64,000 nt of DNA from Terfezia claveryi (Eukaryota; Ascomycota; Pezizomycetes; Pezizales; Pezizaceae): positions 682,001 through 746,000 of the forward strand of contig WHUX01000004.1 in the NCBI GenBank assembly GCA_015179025.1, read 5' to 3'. The notes under the pieces are model-generated. The model saw nothing but the letters and a program-made list of their open reading frames with translations, made no database searches and was not told where the DNA came from. The stretch's first letter is position 1. Each line of letters opens with the position of its first letter. The position numbers and the translations under genes were made by a program. Below, one piece after another: positions 51,340 through 64,000 of this stretch.

Positions 51340-54300
51340 GTTTTTCATACTCGATATTCACAACATCTAACCGAAGACTTACCACATTGACATGCCCTGA
51401 TTTGGTTGCCGTAATTAACAGGGGTCCAGTGATGTCGTTGAGTGGCGCTGAATGATATGCTTCGCTTTTCTTGCCTGTCTTGCGTCTTTGTATGGGTAAC
51501 CGCTAGATCCTTCCTCTGGTAGATAATGTCTGCTGTCACTACAGCTTTGTAAAGGTCTCTGCAAAATAACTTCCAGGTCTCCCTGCTGTTTACGCTAGCG
51601 GAAAAGGAGGCAAAGGAGTGTAAGGAGAGGCTCAATTTCTGTGATGAAGCCCTTGTTGTCGAAGCAGTGTTTGAAATTCTCCCATAGCACTCAGGTTGTG
51701 AGCTATTATTACAATCCTGTATTGATCATTGGTTATTGCAGCCACCCCAGAAGAGTGCTCCTGTACTGTTGAATGTGATGGGTTTGGTTAAAGGAAATTC
51801 CCGTTGCACTATAATCGCCATAGCTAAAACGAAAATTGAGGATTGTACATACTTTGTCACAAAAGTGTTGAGGATGATATTGAGTCAGCCTTGCTCCTAG
51901 CATATTCTCTCTCTCGAGTCCCGTAGTTATATTCAGGAATATAACATCTTTATACCACAATACGAGTATTGTGTGATTTTTGGCTTGAAACCGCCAACGA
52001 TGATGTGCAGTGATTTTATCTCGTTGGAGATCGATGTTCCTGAAATTGGCGGTACATCTCTGTACGGTGATGGCTAAGATACCACCGATGAGTATGCGAA
52101 GCCCATCTGATACGGCGGCAGATCTGAGACCACTATATAGTCAGCGTAATCAGCGCCGGATTCTGCAAGTAACTATTTGTCTCACTGATATATCCTTAAA
52201 TTTTCACTGGATTGAATATTTGTTTATATTTGCTCTCGTGGTCATTGTGTTGCGATCAGAGCGGGGAAACAATTGACATTGTCATAGGCAAATGCTAGGA
52301 CTATATATACACGGTGTGCGGGTAATATCATAACCGCTAAACAGAATACCGCCAGTCAGCTGCGCCCCTGTCACGTGAGCCATCCCGGCAGTTGGGAAAT
52401 ATGGCGATGCACTGGATTTAGTCTGGTTGGCTGGATTCCTTGTATCGCAGGGGTAGGATGAGACCTAATGACTCTCCAAGAATGCACTCACCCCCTGAAA
52501 GGACTCTCCAAAATGTTACTCACCGCTGTGATCTGCAATGAAGCAATTAGTTACATACATACAGTATTTTTGAAAATTCATACGGAAGGGGATTTTCATC
52601 AACGCATGTAGCCCACACCTCTAAAAGTCGTGGCATGGCTTATTGTGGACACCACGACATGACGTTGGAGGCACTGTCACGCACCTTCTCGAGCTCAAAA
52701 ACCACAATAAACATCAGGAGATCCCATCCCGATGAATGGTCCCTTTAGTGAGTACTATATAGGTATTATCACTTGACATATGTACTGGTACTCTAACTTG
52801 ATTTGTTTATGAAACTTGGCGGGGCAACTGTGAGTCGAACAATGACTGTACTGCAATTGGTCTATTGCCCCAACCCGGGTTACTTGTGGAACGAGATACA
52901 TGCCAGCTGCAGATCCTTTAAAGTGATTCTGAGTCGTTCCCATATACATGTTCATATGTATTCATCTATAAGTACAATCATGCTTCAAAACTATCTGGAC
53001 ACACTCAAAATCATTGTGCCAACCAGACTACAAAATCGCAGCCAACTAACCTGACTCAGAAGGGAAGCAAATGATTCAGTATTGGCTTATTGTATCAAAG
53101 TTATAATCGAATAGAAAATCAGGATATCTCCGCAGCAAAGGAGTTACAAATGTTGGAAATTTTTGGTGGGCTGGCAAAATTTGTATGGAGAAGGACATCA
53201 TACAACCACTACCTAAGGTTGTGCACGTACTATCTACATGTGAACCACTATGGTCCCATCCTAGTCATATTGGAATATATGGCAGGGTAATTTGGATCAA
53301 GAACCATTTGTTCTAACTTTTCTCTAAAAGGCCAATTTTCGCTCTGGTTTGAAATTGTCCAAATACTTTTGATGCATGTGTATGGTTACGAATGTCTCCA
53401 GATGTTGGTACCTAGGTACAGGCTGACGTCTTGCAGCCAGTTAAAGGTGCGTGACAAACGGATAATTGAAAACCAACGATGAACAGCCCCTTGAAATGAC
53501 AAACCCAATTTTTTGCAGTTTATGTCTCTACTCGGCATGGTAGCCGAATACGGTATTGTCCCACCAGTGCACTTGATCTCGACTGATAACGGAAATAAGG
53601 AGGCAGGTTTGTCTCAATTTCCGATCAATCGTATACATTGATTATAAGTCTTGTACATGGTGACGAGCTTTGAGAAGAAAACGTTCATGCAATTGGCAGT
53701 GCCGTTCAAAACAGGTATTCCGATCCTCCTTCTTGGGGTCTCTTTCCGAAATCTCACAACGTGTGCATATTGTGGCTGCAGAATAGTGGGGCAATTGAAG
53801 AAAATTGATGGTGACGATCTAGCTGCATACCAAGTCCTTGCCCAGTACCGTACTGCCAATTACATTGGAAGTATTACAGTACCAGTGTACGGTACCTCCC
53901 GCTTCCATTTGCCAAGCCCCCGATGAGCATCAATGCAGGCATCACCGACCCCCGCCGCTTCTCGGATCTGCTGTACGGTTCGCGGATTCTTTGACATCTG
54001 AGCCATCGATACCTATATGTGAGAGCATCCTGAGTAAGGCCGTAGTCGAGCGAGTCAAGGCCATGCAGGGCTGACATGATCCTGGGCCGGCCAATAGACC
54101 TTCACTTGTCTTGTTTCTTTACCGAATCTTTAATGAGAGGCCTACTGAACACACGTTCGCTGCGCACAGTCCACTGTTTTCAAACTTTGATGCACATACT
54201 GGTACACTATAAGGTGTGGTAAGGCTGAGCCCCATACTCCAATTGGAGAACTCCTTCCTTTATGCCGGGATTGCGGGGCCAGCTTCCAGGTTGTATTCAT

Positions 54301-54683
54301 AGATTATGTGCCCAAAATGCCGAGTGGGTGTGTGAGGAAATTCCCACATGGCTAGATGATCCACCCAGTTGATATTTTATATATTCCAAAGCGCAATTAC
54401 AACCTTTGTGAGTTTCAGGTTCACCAAACATCAACGGACTTCTGTCTTGAGCAATTTCGTCTTCATTGTTTAAAACGCTCCCCCATTCTTCTCACTGTTT
54501 TCCAAATCATTGCCGATCGTCGCCGAGATCAGCATCAAATTTCTACTTTTGTTCTTCGCCTAGTCTTGCTGTTCCCGACAACGACAATAAACCCCTCTTG
54601 GGTTTAAGCCCCGAAAAAACACCAGCGTTCATCATCTCACTCCATAAAACAAAGGAGCGAAACCCCTTTCATCACCACAAACA
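51340..54683. other. Intergenic region
   Basis: No gene I can support. Short ORFs at 51345-51635 (-), 52010-52276 (+) and 53651-53926 (+) have no recognisable motif. Dispersed motif copies lie at 52418-52430 and 53016-53031. From about 54460 the + strand turns pyrimidine-rich, the likely promoter of the gene at 54684. Confidence 0.45.
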
Positions 54684-55118
54684 ATGTGCATCAATAATAC
54701 CTACTCCTGTCCGACTTGCCATCGCGAACGCAAGGAGACAATTTCCTGCGTTCCCCGCTACCGCTTGCAACAGCAGCCAAAAAGTCAGAAAACCTTATCC
54801 CCGACATTGGAGCCGCCTCCAAGGTGTGACTCTGCATCCATCATATCACAACACCTCCTTGCGACCTGCCAAAGTTGCAACACCGCATACCGTGCTGCCT
54901 TTGAGCAAACTCTTCGACGCTCGATCGCGATGTCGAGGTCGGGATCTGGTTCGAGCGACCTAAACGATGGTGATGTGGAGATGGAGGATCCTCATGCCAG
55001 ACTACTGGCAGACGAGCGACAAAACGCTAGGATACAATGGGAAGCCTATGGGCGAAAAGGGAGAGAACGATTGTGCAAGCGGAGAGGAGTTTCGGAAGAT
55101 GAGATACTATACATGTAA
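54684..55118 (+). CDS. Small Cys-rich protein with two CxxC pairs (144 aa)
   Basis: Single-exon ORF starting MCINNTYSCPTCHRERKETI in an AAACAATG context. Cysteines at about positions 2, 9, 12 and 22 are followed by a Pro/Gln/Ser-rich stretch. A second pair comes later (LLATCQSCNTAYRAAFEQ), then a Ser/Gly segment, an acidic patch (DLNDGDVEMED) and a basic end (GRKGRERLCKRRG). The two CxxC pairs suggest a zinc-binding fold. There is no signal peptide, so it is probably intracellular. I know many short fungal proteins that begin Met-Cys and carry such Cys/His patterns, without known function. The gene at 63068 begins the same way. Overlapping frames here are less plausible. Confidence 0.6.
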   Translation: MCINNTYSCPTCHRERKETISCVPRYRLQQQPKSQKTLSPTLEPPPRCDSASIISQHLLATCQSCNTAYRAAFEQTLRRSIAMSRSGSGSSDLNDGDVEMEDPHARLLADERQNARIQWEAYGRKGRERLCKRRGVSEDEILYM

Positions 55119-56392
55119 AGTGTCTCAGAAAGGCAAAGGGCCTCAGCACCACAACTATGGAGATTCAGATAAGGAGCGACAGTGGTGTGAGCATACTACT
55201 AAAATGGTGCTTCATTTTTTTTTGCATTTCACCTTACATTCATTCCAGCTAAATCATATTATACACATTTATATTTGCTTTTCATTTGCATCACTGAGCG
55301 AGGATATCGGGAAGTCTGGTTGATTTTGGGAATGGGGCGCTGTTTTGTTTGTTGATGGCGGAAATCCGGTTTGCATAGTATTCACACGTCGAAATTGCTT
55401 CTTATTCTTTCTATCTTTATTGCAATCAACTAGTTTTAATGTAATATCTGTTCCGTTTGAGGCTACGGTACTAGTTTACGCAGGAACATAGGTCATTGAC
55501 CAGGTACTCAGTTTCCTAATTGAAAACAAACAATGCTCTCCACCCTAATTCATGCTGTGAGGAGATCTAGAGCTGCTGTACCCGGGGCCCTAGTTTAGTT
55601 GACCCCAGCTTGTCATTTAACTTCCGCAAACCCCACCCCCGACAATATTGCAATGAATGCTCTCGGCCGAAATATACCAAAGACTTGACTGCTACAAAGA
55701 ATCACCCTATTTCGATAATCAGAAGACAGGATGGTCAAGCCTCTCAGCATGCTCAAATATGCAATATAGAGCTTGTCTGTGGTACGGTCGCTCGATAGAG
55801 CCAGTACTATGGCGGCGGTATTATCCACGGTACACAGTACTTACCGAGGTTCCATTTTATCGGATTCTGGAAGGCCTTACTCGAACCCATATTTGATGCT
55901 TGTGTTATGCATACAACATGTAATATATCTCGTGCAACCACTAGAACTCTGACATGCGTCCCCTCTGATAATATCAGTACTTCCTAGGGTCCATAGTTGA
56001 AGGAGCCTTAGGACTTACCCAATCATTCTGTGTATGGCGATGGTGTACAACACCTCAAGCATGCTCTGACATACTAATGTTCTGACATTCTGCCTTCCCG
56101 AGATTCATTTCGATCGAATCCTCACGAGGCTTATTCGAGATCTGACGCTTGTTCCAATCAGGTATTTTTTTTTCTCTATCCAAGCCCCACGTAGCTACTT
56201 GCATTTTGCATTAGGATTATCTTGGGGAATCTCTCATCATCTAATGTTTGTGTAATCATGACGGGCACATAGCAGCCGCCGGGCAGAGTATTTGCATGCC
56301 GAAGCGTCGACTTGAGCACAATTGGTTTAAATTCCATGGTAATTTAGAGGCAGTGAATCTGTAAACTCGCTGGCGAGACTTTGGGAACAAGC

Positions 56393-56590
56393 TTTTGATA
56401 ATTATATCAAACACAATCACCCTTACCCCAAACCTTTGTTACATAAACTAAATGTAACTGTCGATATATGTTGTGATTGTAGCCACCATGTTTTGACGAT
56501 TATATTAAACCTAATCGTCCTTACCCTTAAACCTTTTGTTATATAAATCAAATGTAACTAACAACAAATGTTGCGATTGTTCTCCCTATG
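56393..56590 (+). repeat. Imperfect tandem duplication of about 99 bp
   Basis: Unit 1 (56393-56490) and unit 2 (56491-56590) align end to end. Both start TTTTGA(T/C)(A/G)ATTATAT and share CAAATGTAACT/TAAATGTAACT and ATGTTG(T/C)GATTGT before ending CC(A/T)(C/T)ATG-like. Several mismatches show it is old. Non-coding. Confidence 0.85.
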
Positions 56591-59500
56591 TACTGTATAT
56601 GTTGCCAAATCCAGCTAAACCTTCTAGAAAAGGGAGATATCTCGCCCAACACATGTTGAGTCTATAAAGATGTAACTCGTGATAATTCAAACTGCAAATC
56701 CTCGATCTGACCGCAGTACTTCATCACGCTTAAAACTTTTCGTCCTAGTTTAGGCACACCGCCTGCACTAGCTTACTTGTAAGATAGTGGGAGCAATTAC
56801 CGAAGTTCAAAGGCCGGTCGATTCATACGCCTAAGCCGCTTCCCCCACTCAAGAAGGTATATTGATTGGCTTCATCCATACTCTTGCAATTTGGCAATTG
56901 CAAGAGTTTGCACCATTAGTATCATACCTGTTTGGGGAAACACATTCCTCACGCCTTGGCTTCGTCTATAATTATACATAGCTGAAATTCAGTTCATAGC
57001 CAGGCTAGGGGCTCATAGGGTCATTGCTACAGCCCCAAGTGGCTCATGCCAGCGCTTAAACATCAGGGGTATGCTTAATTAAGGTTAATTTATCCATACT
57101 CCAATTGCAAAGGATTCTGGTTACTGGCAAGGCTGAATCGTCTCTTCCTGTAGTATGCCACAGAACCCTTCAACCTTGTCTCCTCATGATTATGATTTGC
57201 TTTTCTAAACAGGAAGTCTGGCAGGCTGCCGGTATGGTTTAAAAACCAGTGAGCAATGTAGATTCAAACCTCGGCTATACTCATGGGTACCATATTGTAA
57301 GGTTAACTCGGGGCATCCACCATACCTCCCCTTGCCATGAGACTACATAGGTACAGCAAGTTCTAAAGCTTAACCCGGACATGGTTATCGAAGTGCGTTA
57401 TTGTAATATTAGCGAATTCTGACGGAAAATTTACCGGCTCGAATTTAACCTCATTCAGCTGACAATTGCATGTTTCCTTAACTGGTATCCAATATCGTTG
57501 TCTCTAGATCTTTCTAAAATTCAGCTGAATGTAACCAAGATCAGCCTGAGGCTAACCACATCTCCAAGCCTGCTGAGCCCAAGGTTTTAGTAGCAGATCT
57601 CAGGTGATATCAGATACCCAAGTACTCAGGTGTATCCAGGGACGGTTAATTTTGGTAAGGCTGAATTCAGAGCAGGGAATTGAGCATGAGATGAGTAAAT
57701 ACTCACGCTCTCAGTAAAGGGCCAATAATAGGGGGACAGTTATTACTGGTATGCAATCGTGATTCAGTGGCAGGGCTAATTTTCTGATTGTAGGAGGGAT
57801 GAGTCTCGTTCTCAAAAATTGTGTAATAACTTTGTAAACTTAGTGATAAACTACCATAGATTGTTTGCACCTTATGCTATGGCTTGTACATGTCAGGCTC
57901 AATTCTTAATCTTACATTCCCATCCAACGGTAGCCCTTGAGTGCAAATTCAGGTTCCAGGGTTACTCTCTCTTTAGTTGGGAAAGTTGTCGCCAATCATA
58001 ACATAACTGCACGGTCTCATGACTGTAATATAGATATATCCGGGTAATTGCAATAACTCCCGAGCTCACTCCTGCTATATTTCATGCTGACCTAACCCTC
58101 TGGATTAAAGGAGGGCATACTGTACATCTGCTGGGCCCTGTATACATGATCATGCATATGACCAATAACGGCTCGCTGGAGTTTTGTTGACTCGGAGGAG
58201 GTGCTTGTTGACTCGCAAAATATCTAATGCGCCTGTTGACTCGGGAAGCGGGGTACTAGCCCTATGCCTGGGGCCAATATCAATTGACGATGAATTGATC
58301 ATAGCGGCTGAAATGGATATGTCCAACCCGCATACCAAACAATATAAAGTACACCAGCCACCACAATGTTATGACTTGGAACCAAATACAAGATCCTGTA
58401 GGTACTAGATGCGGTCGTCATTACCCCATGCATGCTAGTGCACCCTGGTCCACAAGTGTACACAGGACTGAGACATGGTACTCTAAATAATCCCTACCGG
58501 CCCATAGGGCTGAGCTGCAATCGAGTCGCAGGATGACCTCATCCCAATCGTCCAATCAATTGTCGGGGCTTATTCACTTAGCACTACTTCATTGCTTCGG
58601 TTAAGCTCTTTGGATCATGTTGATAAGCACGTTGATATCACTATCGGATTAAAACAACGCTTAAGCTAGTGGAATTACAGGTCTTGCGATTTCATGATTC
58701 TTACAACTGACCGCCATGTTAGTGATGCATTGTCTATGGTCATGGTTAAAAGAATTGGGGCTTATCTGGAGCTATAGGACATAACACTGACATCGCATAG
58801 TAACATAGTCCGGGGTCTGTAAGAGAACTGTTTGGTGAGTATATACTGTAGGTACATTTTCAATCTGTTCAGCAACGGAGATAAATCACTAGCGTGAGAG
58901 TTTGAAAAATGAAAATTCGCTAGAACCAATTAGCAAAAAACAATATGAGGGCCTTATACTTGCGCCAGCGTTTGCTTGATTTCATGTTCCTCTCATAGAT
59001 AGTAGAGTTATGGTAAAATATTATTATAACATGAAATAAAGTTTAAGGTAGTGCCAGCCTTGACCGGCTCTAGCGAGCCGAACTCTCGCTTGTCACTACA
59101 TAGATCTGTGGATATAATAATGCAACTTCAAAAGAAAAAACGTCCCAATTAAGCGATACTGCGGCAGACCTTGGCATGCAGTACACCAAGCACGCACGCT
59201 AATGCAATGCATACAAGGAAGGACCGTGTAAGGCTGACAGGCGGTGCATGCACAATGTCATTGGATTTGCCAGAAGGCTCTGTTGCGGGTATGATGAATT
59301 GTAAATAGGACCAGATGTCTACAGTAATCTCGTAGGCTAGGGTTGGAATGCAACTCTCCCCAGATGTGCACTATTGCTTACAACATACAAACTTGGGTTG
59401 TCAATTCGTTACCGGCAAGCCTGGAGAGGAAATAAGTGCCCATTATTCTCATATATCTCATTCTTTGGTACCGGGGGTCTTCGGCCAACAGGGAGCGCCA

Positions 59501-62500
59501 TTGCAAAGGTAGAATTGTTCCATTTCATCATGGCATTAGGTAATATGTCCATAGCCAGAGAGTATGGAACGTCATTTCTTACTTATTGTTTCTATTGTGA
59601 CCACCTTGTTCTTTTTCAGAAAAAGAAGCCCGAATCTTGCCAGGTTAAATCAATTTGGTACATAATAAGGCTTCACGTTGAAAAATTGAGACAGTTGGCC
59701 ATCACATGGCCAAAAGTCCTCCGCGGTTTCCGTTTGGGTGCCACGGCTCAAATTGATGCCCACCAACAGTATGGGAGTCGATATAAACTGTTCATTTGAC
59801 ATGTACATGAGTCATAATTAGACCTGAAGGCGAGGAGCCAGGCATAGAGCCAGGCGGTGAGACAAAACAGGCATGTTCTGTAACGCGTTATCCATTGGCT
59901 CGGGGGTCATAGCCTAGTACTATTGCGGCCCCGGACGTTATACTACGAAGATGGTATCGATGAGGCCGTTATTTCAATTGTCGGGCCGCGCCGCTGTTGC
60001 TTACATGAAGGTCATAGCTAGCTGTGGAGCCCTCCGGAAGAACAATATATCGTCATAGATGATCATAAGGGTCCGCTTAGTAACAGCGTTCAAAGAACAA
60101 TGCGGCAACAAAAAGAGAGTTTTGGAATATCATGAGTCACTACTGTATAGATACATTTATTCATATATATAATTATGGAACAGAGTACTCTATCTAGATA
60201 TCGATAGTTGCTGAAAATGATTGCAAATAAGGTTGCCCTATATGTAAATCGTTCTCGTGCCCAGTTCTGACTCCTCTCAAGGTGAATGAAAATCTAACTA
60301 TAAACTGTGCGAATCGATATTGTAATACCGGTACGGAGTTATTAAGCTGAGCTATGTTTCGCCAAGAATGGAGCGGAACAACTGTAGTCCGCTGCGCACT
60401 TCGTAGTAGCCGCGCAGAAATTAATTTAAGTGAATTTTAATCATTGTGGCGAGTTTGACGGTCAACTACATCATGGTCAAAGACCCGAACACTGTGGCGC
60501 TAACAAGTACTAAGTTACTGGATTTTCGATATTTTTGCTTCTTCAGTTCCGCTATGCTGGATCTTAAATTGGTAACACTTTGATTCGGACCTCAGTTGCA
60601 AACCGATGACTCGGCTAAGCCATATTGTTTGGACTCCAAGGATATTTTTAGGCTCCTGATCCTCTCTGGTGCCTAACCTCTTGCTTGCAGGGCTGGAGGT
60701 GGGGTGGGGTTCAGGGTGGGGAGAGTTGAGTTCCACAGAGGTTGTATTAATATAGCAACAATTCTATTCTCTTGTATTCCGGTTTGGGGAAAAATGGTTT
60801 TCTTCTAGAAACCAGTTGCATTAATTACAACTCGGCCAATTTAGGTAGTGTCAATTGAAACTTTGCTAGCTGTTAGTCACGGCGGGAGGAATTTATTAGA
60901 TTTATTTTTGGAGTGGAATTGAGTGATATTGCTTCTATACCTGGAGTATAGTAATCAAAAATCAGTCTGCTGGGCATGTTTACGGCTGTGACTGCTCCCT
61001 AACATGGAGTTATTAATGGTCATTCTAATAGTAATTGGGAATACTCGTTCAGGTGTAATGAAGTGGACTGATTTGCAGAATATTATTGACATACGATTGG
61101 ATGTTATCCAACCACCGAAGGATCCGAATTTGCTGTTGTGGCTAGCTGGAAGGTGAAACCAAATTTCTCTCCGCAAAATCATATGCCAGCTTCTATGTTA
61201 AAGCCGCGGGTGCTGAAAAGTTGGGTGTGGGTGGGGCATGTTAATTGACGTTCTCCGCATTCAACTAGTACTCCCGTTAATCGCAATGTCAGTTTGGTTT
61301 GACAAGGCCGTGGCTGGCTTGTGGCTGGCAGGCACGATAGCTTTCGAAGGCTTCGACTACGGAATTGACGTTTACTACATATGAGTTTTTTTGTTGTGGG
61401 AACTGTAGGAATAGGTACCCCGGTTCTGCATTCAGGTTGGCATGGGCATGCAGCGATAAAATGAGCAGAGGCGCCTTGTGCCCAATCATACGGGTTAGCA
61501 TCCGCTATGGTTGTAGCTGAACTCTATGCCCATGACATTGAGGTGGCCGCTAACTCACAAGCTGTATGGTAGGTACATGTACAGTCTGTAATATAGGAAC
61601 CAAAACGCAGGGGTAGTGGAGGACTGCTCTGCACAGGTACATGACCGGAGATATGGTACTTGCACAGTCCGGTCCCACTGCTTGCCCATGAGCATGACCT
61701 GCAACTCAGCCTCCCGAAGGTGCTATACCGCAATCGCCCTAGAGGCGTTTTTAGTCTTGGCGTCTTCGACCAGAGGTTATGCTAATGCTCACACACCTGG
61801 CGTCCACGCACAGCTGAGCGGTGCAAAATCTGGACTCTCGCGACGATGGATTGATGGCTGATTCTTTGGACTGCATACTTCTAACCGCTATAGGCGTGAC
61901 TGAGGTCTCTTGAAACTGGGGTGCCTGCGTGAGACACCAGCGACTGTGCCCCGCTCACTCATTCACACATCACCTACTCACTTGATCACTCGTTCCCGAC
62001 TAGCCTAATCGTTCTACGATATCGTTTTGAGGCCTCAGGCCTCGAAAGGAATGAAGTTGGGACAACCTGTGGGCGCCATTCGGCTGGCTTGTAACGTTGG
62101 CTGGCTGGAGTTCGACATTTTCAACAGCCTCACGTCGTGGGGTAAGTTTCAAATGGAAAAAAAGGAAAAATAGGATTTCGAAAAGGTGAGAGACGGCCAT
62201 GGACACCCACCCTGACTGTTTTGTCCTGCCTGACGGATTGGTTCCTGGTAGTTACTTTTCTGGAGGAAGCTGCTCCATGTTCCGGCTGCTGGGAAATTCT
62301 TACTGATCTGTGTGGTATCAGAGCCGGATACTTACTGGTAGATGGCTATAGCGTCCAACCCCGGACCCTGGCTAACCGTCTAGTATTTTTTTGCCTTTCC
62401 AGACCCAATAATATCATCACAACCCCATGCGGACGCAAGAAATGCTATGGGGCTGTACCTGTGAGTTGATCTTATCCCGAGCATTGCCCTTGCCTAGCAT

Positions 62501-62912
62501 ATACCCGAATTCTTTCTTTGCCGTGTCGTAGGTATTTCGGGCGCTCCCGAGGAGTGAGGACTGGGGAGGGGATGAGAGGGTGGGGGGGTAGACATTCAAC
62601 AGATTTTCGAAACAGGTTTGGATGATTCATACTAGGTGCAGAAATCGAAGCGCAGGGTCACTCAGCAAAACGCAATGCGTTGCAAGCATCACACTTGCAG
62701 CTGGATCTCGTAGGGCTGCTGCGATGCTAACGTTAACGGCAGGGTATGGAGGGGCATCTCGAAGGATGGTGTAGGTTTGGGGCAGATTGTATATGCAAAT
62801 GGAAACACTATCATCCAAACATATAAGAATTGTCTGAACCCGTCTCGGAAAAAACATTCTCCTCCACCATCATCAGCAACATCAACAACATTTCCACCCG
62901 TTCCTTCGACCT

Positions 62913-62920
62913 TATATATA
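62913..62920 (+). promoter_or_regulatory. Candidate TATA box of the 63068 gene
   Basis: TATATATA lies 148 bp before the ATG at 63068, with CT-rich DNA after it and ACA-rich leader sequence before the start codon. This arrangement is typical of an expressed fungal gene; function is inferred. Confidence 0.5.
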
Positions 62921-63067
62921 TCCCCTTCCACCAACATTCTAGCGGAACATACTTCATACTCAGCAATTCCTAGTGTCCATTGGCTTCGTGTTATTAGACA
63001 AACAAAACTCTCATTTACAGTACAACAATCTTTCGAGTTACCACACAACTCAATACCCGTTATCAAA

Positions 63068-63361
63068 ATGTGCATCCGCATCACTGAGCGTTACGCAGTC
63101 TGCCAGTGCGTTTACTATGTACATGGTATCGATCAATGTAGTGCAGCTGGACGCGCTGGACACTCAATTCAAGAGCGCACCGTTCTGGTCGGTTACGCCT
63201 GTGCGGCTCACACCGGACGCGCGATGGCCTCCAATGCCCCTCAGACAGTCAATTATCAACCAGCACAATACACAGGTGGAAGATTGGGTGTTCTCCCAGA
63301 CTATCCAGGCACCGGGAGCTCTAGGGGCTCATCCCAAGGTCCGCAGCAGTACCGCTATTAA
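63068..63361 (+). CDS. Small Cys-rich protein beginning Met-Cys-Ile (97 aa)
   Basis: The ORF begins MCIRITERYAVCQCVYYVHG. Cysteines lie at about positions 2, 12, 14, 24 and 45 (CQC, QCSAAGRAGH, YACAAHTG). A Gln/Gly/Ser/Tyr-rich tail follows and ends GSSRGSSQGPQQYRY. The frame is open further upstream to 62777, but the TATA box at 62913 and the ATCAAAATG context favour this start. No signal peptide, so an intracellular protein is likely. The layout (Met-Cys opening, Cys/His-rich half, low-complexity tail) resembles the protein at 54684 and many short unnamed fungal proteins. Function unknown. Confidence 0.65.
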   Translation: MCIRITERYAVCQCVYYVHGIDQCSAAGRAGHSIQERTVLVGYACAAHTGRAMASNAPQTVNYQPAQYTGGRLGVLPDYPGTGSSRGSSQGPQQYRY

Positions 63362-64000
63362 AAATAGCTGAGATTGATGATGGGGCGTCCCTCTATCCAG
63401 AGGGTTTTCATATTCGACAAACGATATAGCAGGGCATTTGACGATACGCAGTGGGAAATGATATGGCTTACAACCTACTGCTGCCGTTGGCTGATGATCA
63501 CCGCGGGCGTATGACACGACCAACGGCAGCGGCGCCCCTTATATCCTTTGCGCATAATTCTTCACTTCATTTCTTTTGATACCACAATATTCCCCGCTCA
63601 TAATTCGCATATTTCTAGCATTTCACGGCGTTCGGTGGTTTATCATGGGAGCATAGATATACTACAGCATAGAATTCGCATTTGGATTTCTTACTATATT
63701 TCCTAGATCTTTCTTTCTTTCGTTTTGCATCTGACATTGTCACGTTGTCCCTGAGGGTTAGATGTGACAATGTCCCCATTGCATGTACGAAACTCGGGCA
63801 CACCCGGTTTTCCGTACCATTTCCTTGTCTTATAGTAATCTTCCGTCATTTGTAGAGTCTAAATTTCATTTGATATTGATTTCTTGTCAATTGAATATTT
63901 CACATATCTTTTGCTTTATACTTTAGCATTTTCAGCGTTTCCATTAAGGCAGTATCATGTACCATTCATCTCAGCATTGACCCAATATATCCTTTTTCAA
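63362..64000. other. 3' flank, no gene seen
   Basis: Downstream of the last gene to the window end. AT-rich with CTTTCTTTCGTTTT-type pyrimidine tracts. ORF 63615-63803 (-) has no support. Confidence 0.5.

Larger units (their letters stand above)
55119..63067. other. Eight-kilobase gene-poor region
   Basis: No recognisable gene. The longest ORF (59374-59799, +, 141 codons) has no known motif. It contains a degenerate tandem duplication at 56393-56590 and three GTTGACTCG words at 58186-58243. A dispersed-motif core occurs at 55313. Many direct near-repeats of TGGCAAGGCTGAAT-like words occur between 57110 and 57780, too diverged to call. The promoter of the next gene begins about 62880. Confidence 0.45.

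Noticed and set aside
59374..59799. 141-codon + ORF
   Set aside because: No recognisable motif or promoter; treated as chance.

Overview
The window is nuclear DNA of a filamentous ascomycete. The genes carry short introns (about 50-75 nt) with GTATGT/GTAAGT-type donors and CTGAC/CTAAC branch sites. They encode typical fungal proteins: a group X hybrid histidine kinase, Cdc42, Iwr1 and a PHO80/PREG cyclin. Gene density is low and relics of DNA transposons are scattered through long non-coding stretches. That would fit a transposon-rich Pezizomycete such as a truffle, but the genus is inference.

Layout. 1-2276 (-): N-terminal part of a hybrid histidine kinase with a degenerate kinase-like domain and an AAA-type ATPase, cut by the window edge. 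6595-7328 (+): DUF1349/Ree1-like protein. 11849-14489 (+): five-exon cdc42, whose 1.37-kb second intron holds a same-strand ORF for a predicted 222-aa membrane protein. 15366-17492 (+): Iwr1-like factor for RNA polymerase II nuclear import. 17.5-27.6 kb: gene-poor. 27671-28672 (+): PHO80-like cyclin. 28.7-38.2 kb: gene-poor, with a cluster of a 16-bp dispersed motif. 38.2-38.8 kb (-): Tc1/mariner relic. 40789-43109: PIF/Harbinger element with inverted ends, a Myb/SANT-like ORF (+) and a DDE transposase (-), both damaged. 43778-44993 (-): candidate gene whose only intron carries a 571-bp MITE. 45.0-45.3 kb: palindrome and hairpin minisatellite. 46761-48989 (-): long disordered protein of unknown function. 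50.3-51.3 kb (-): Pif1/Helitron-type helicase and ankyrin relics. 54684-55118 and 63068-63361 (+): two small Cys-rich proteins beginning Met-Cys-Ile. 55.1-63.0 kb: gene-poor.

The recognised genes are unrelated housekeeping or signalling genes (polarity, phosphate signalling, polymerase import, stress sensing). I see no gene cluster with a shared pathway. The most unusual items are the ORF nested in cdc42, a 16-bp motif (GTGCCAACCAGACTAC) repeated far beyond chance across the window, the intronic MITE, and several one-base frame breaks that all fall in C/G runs.
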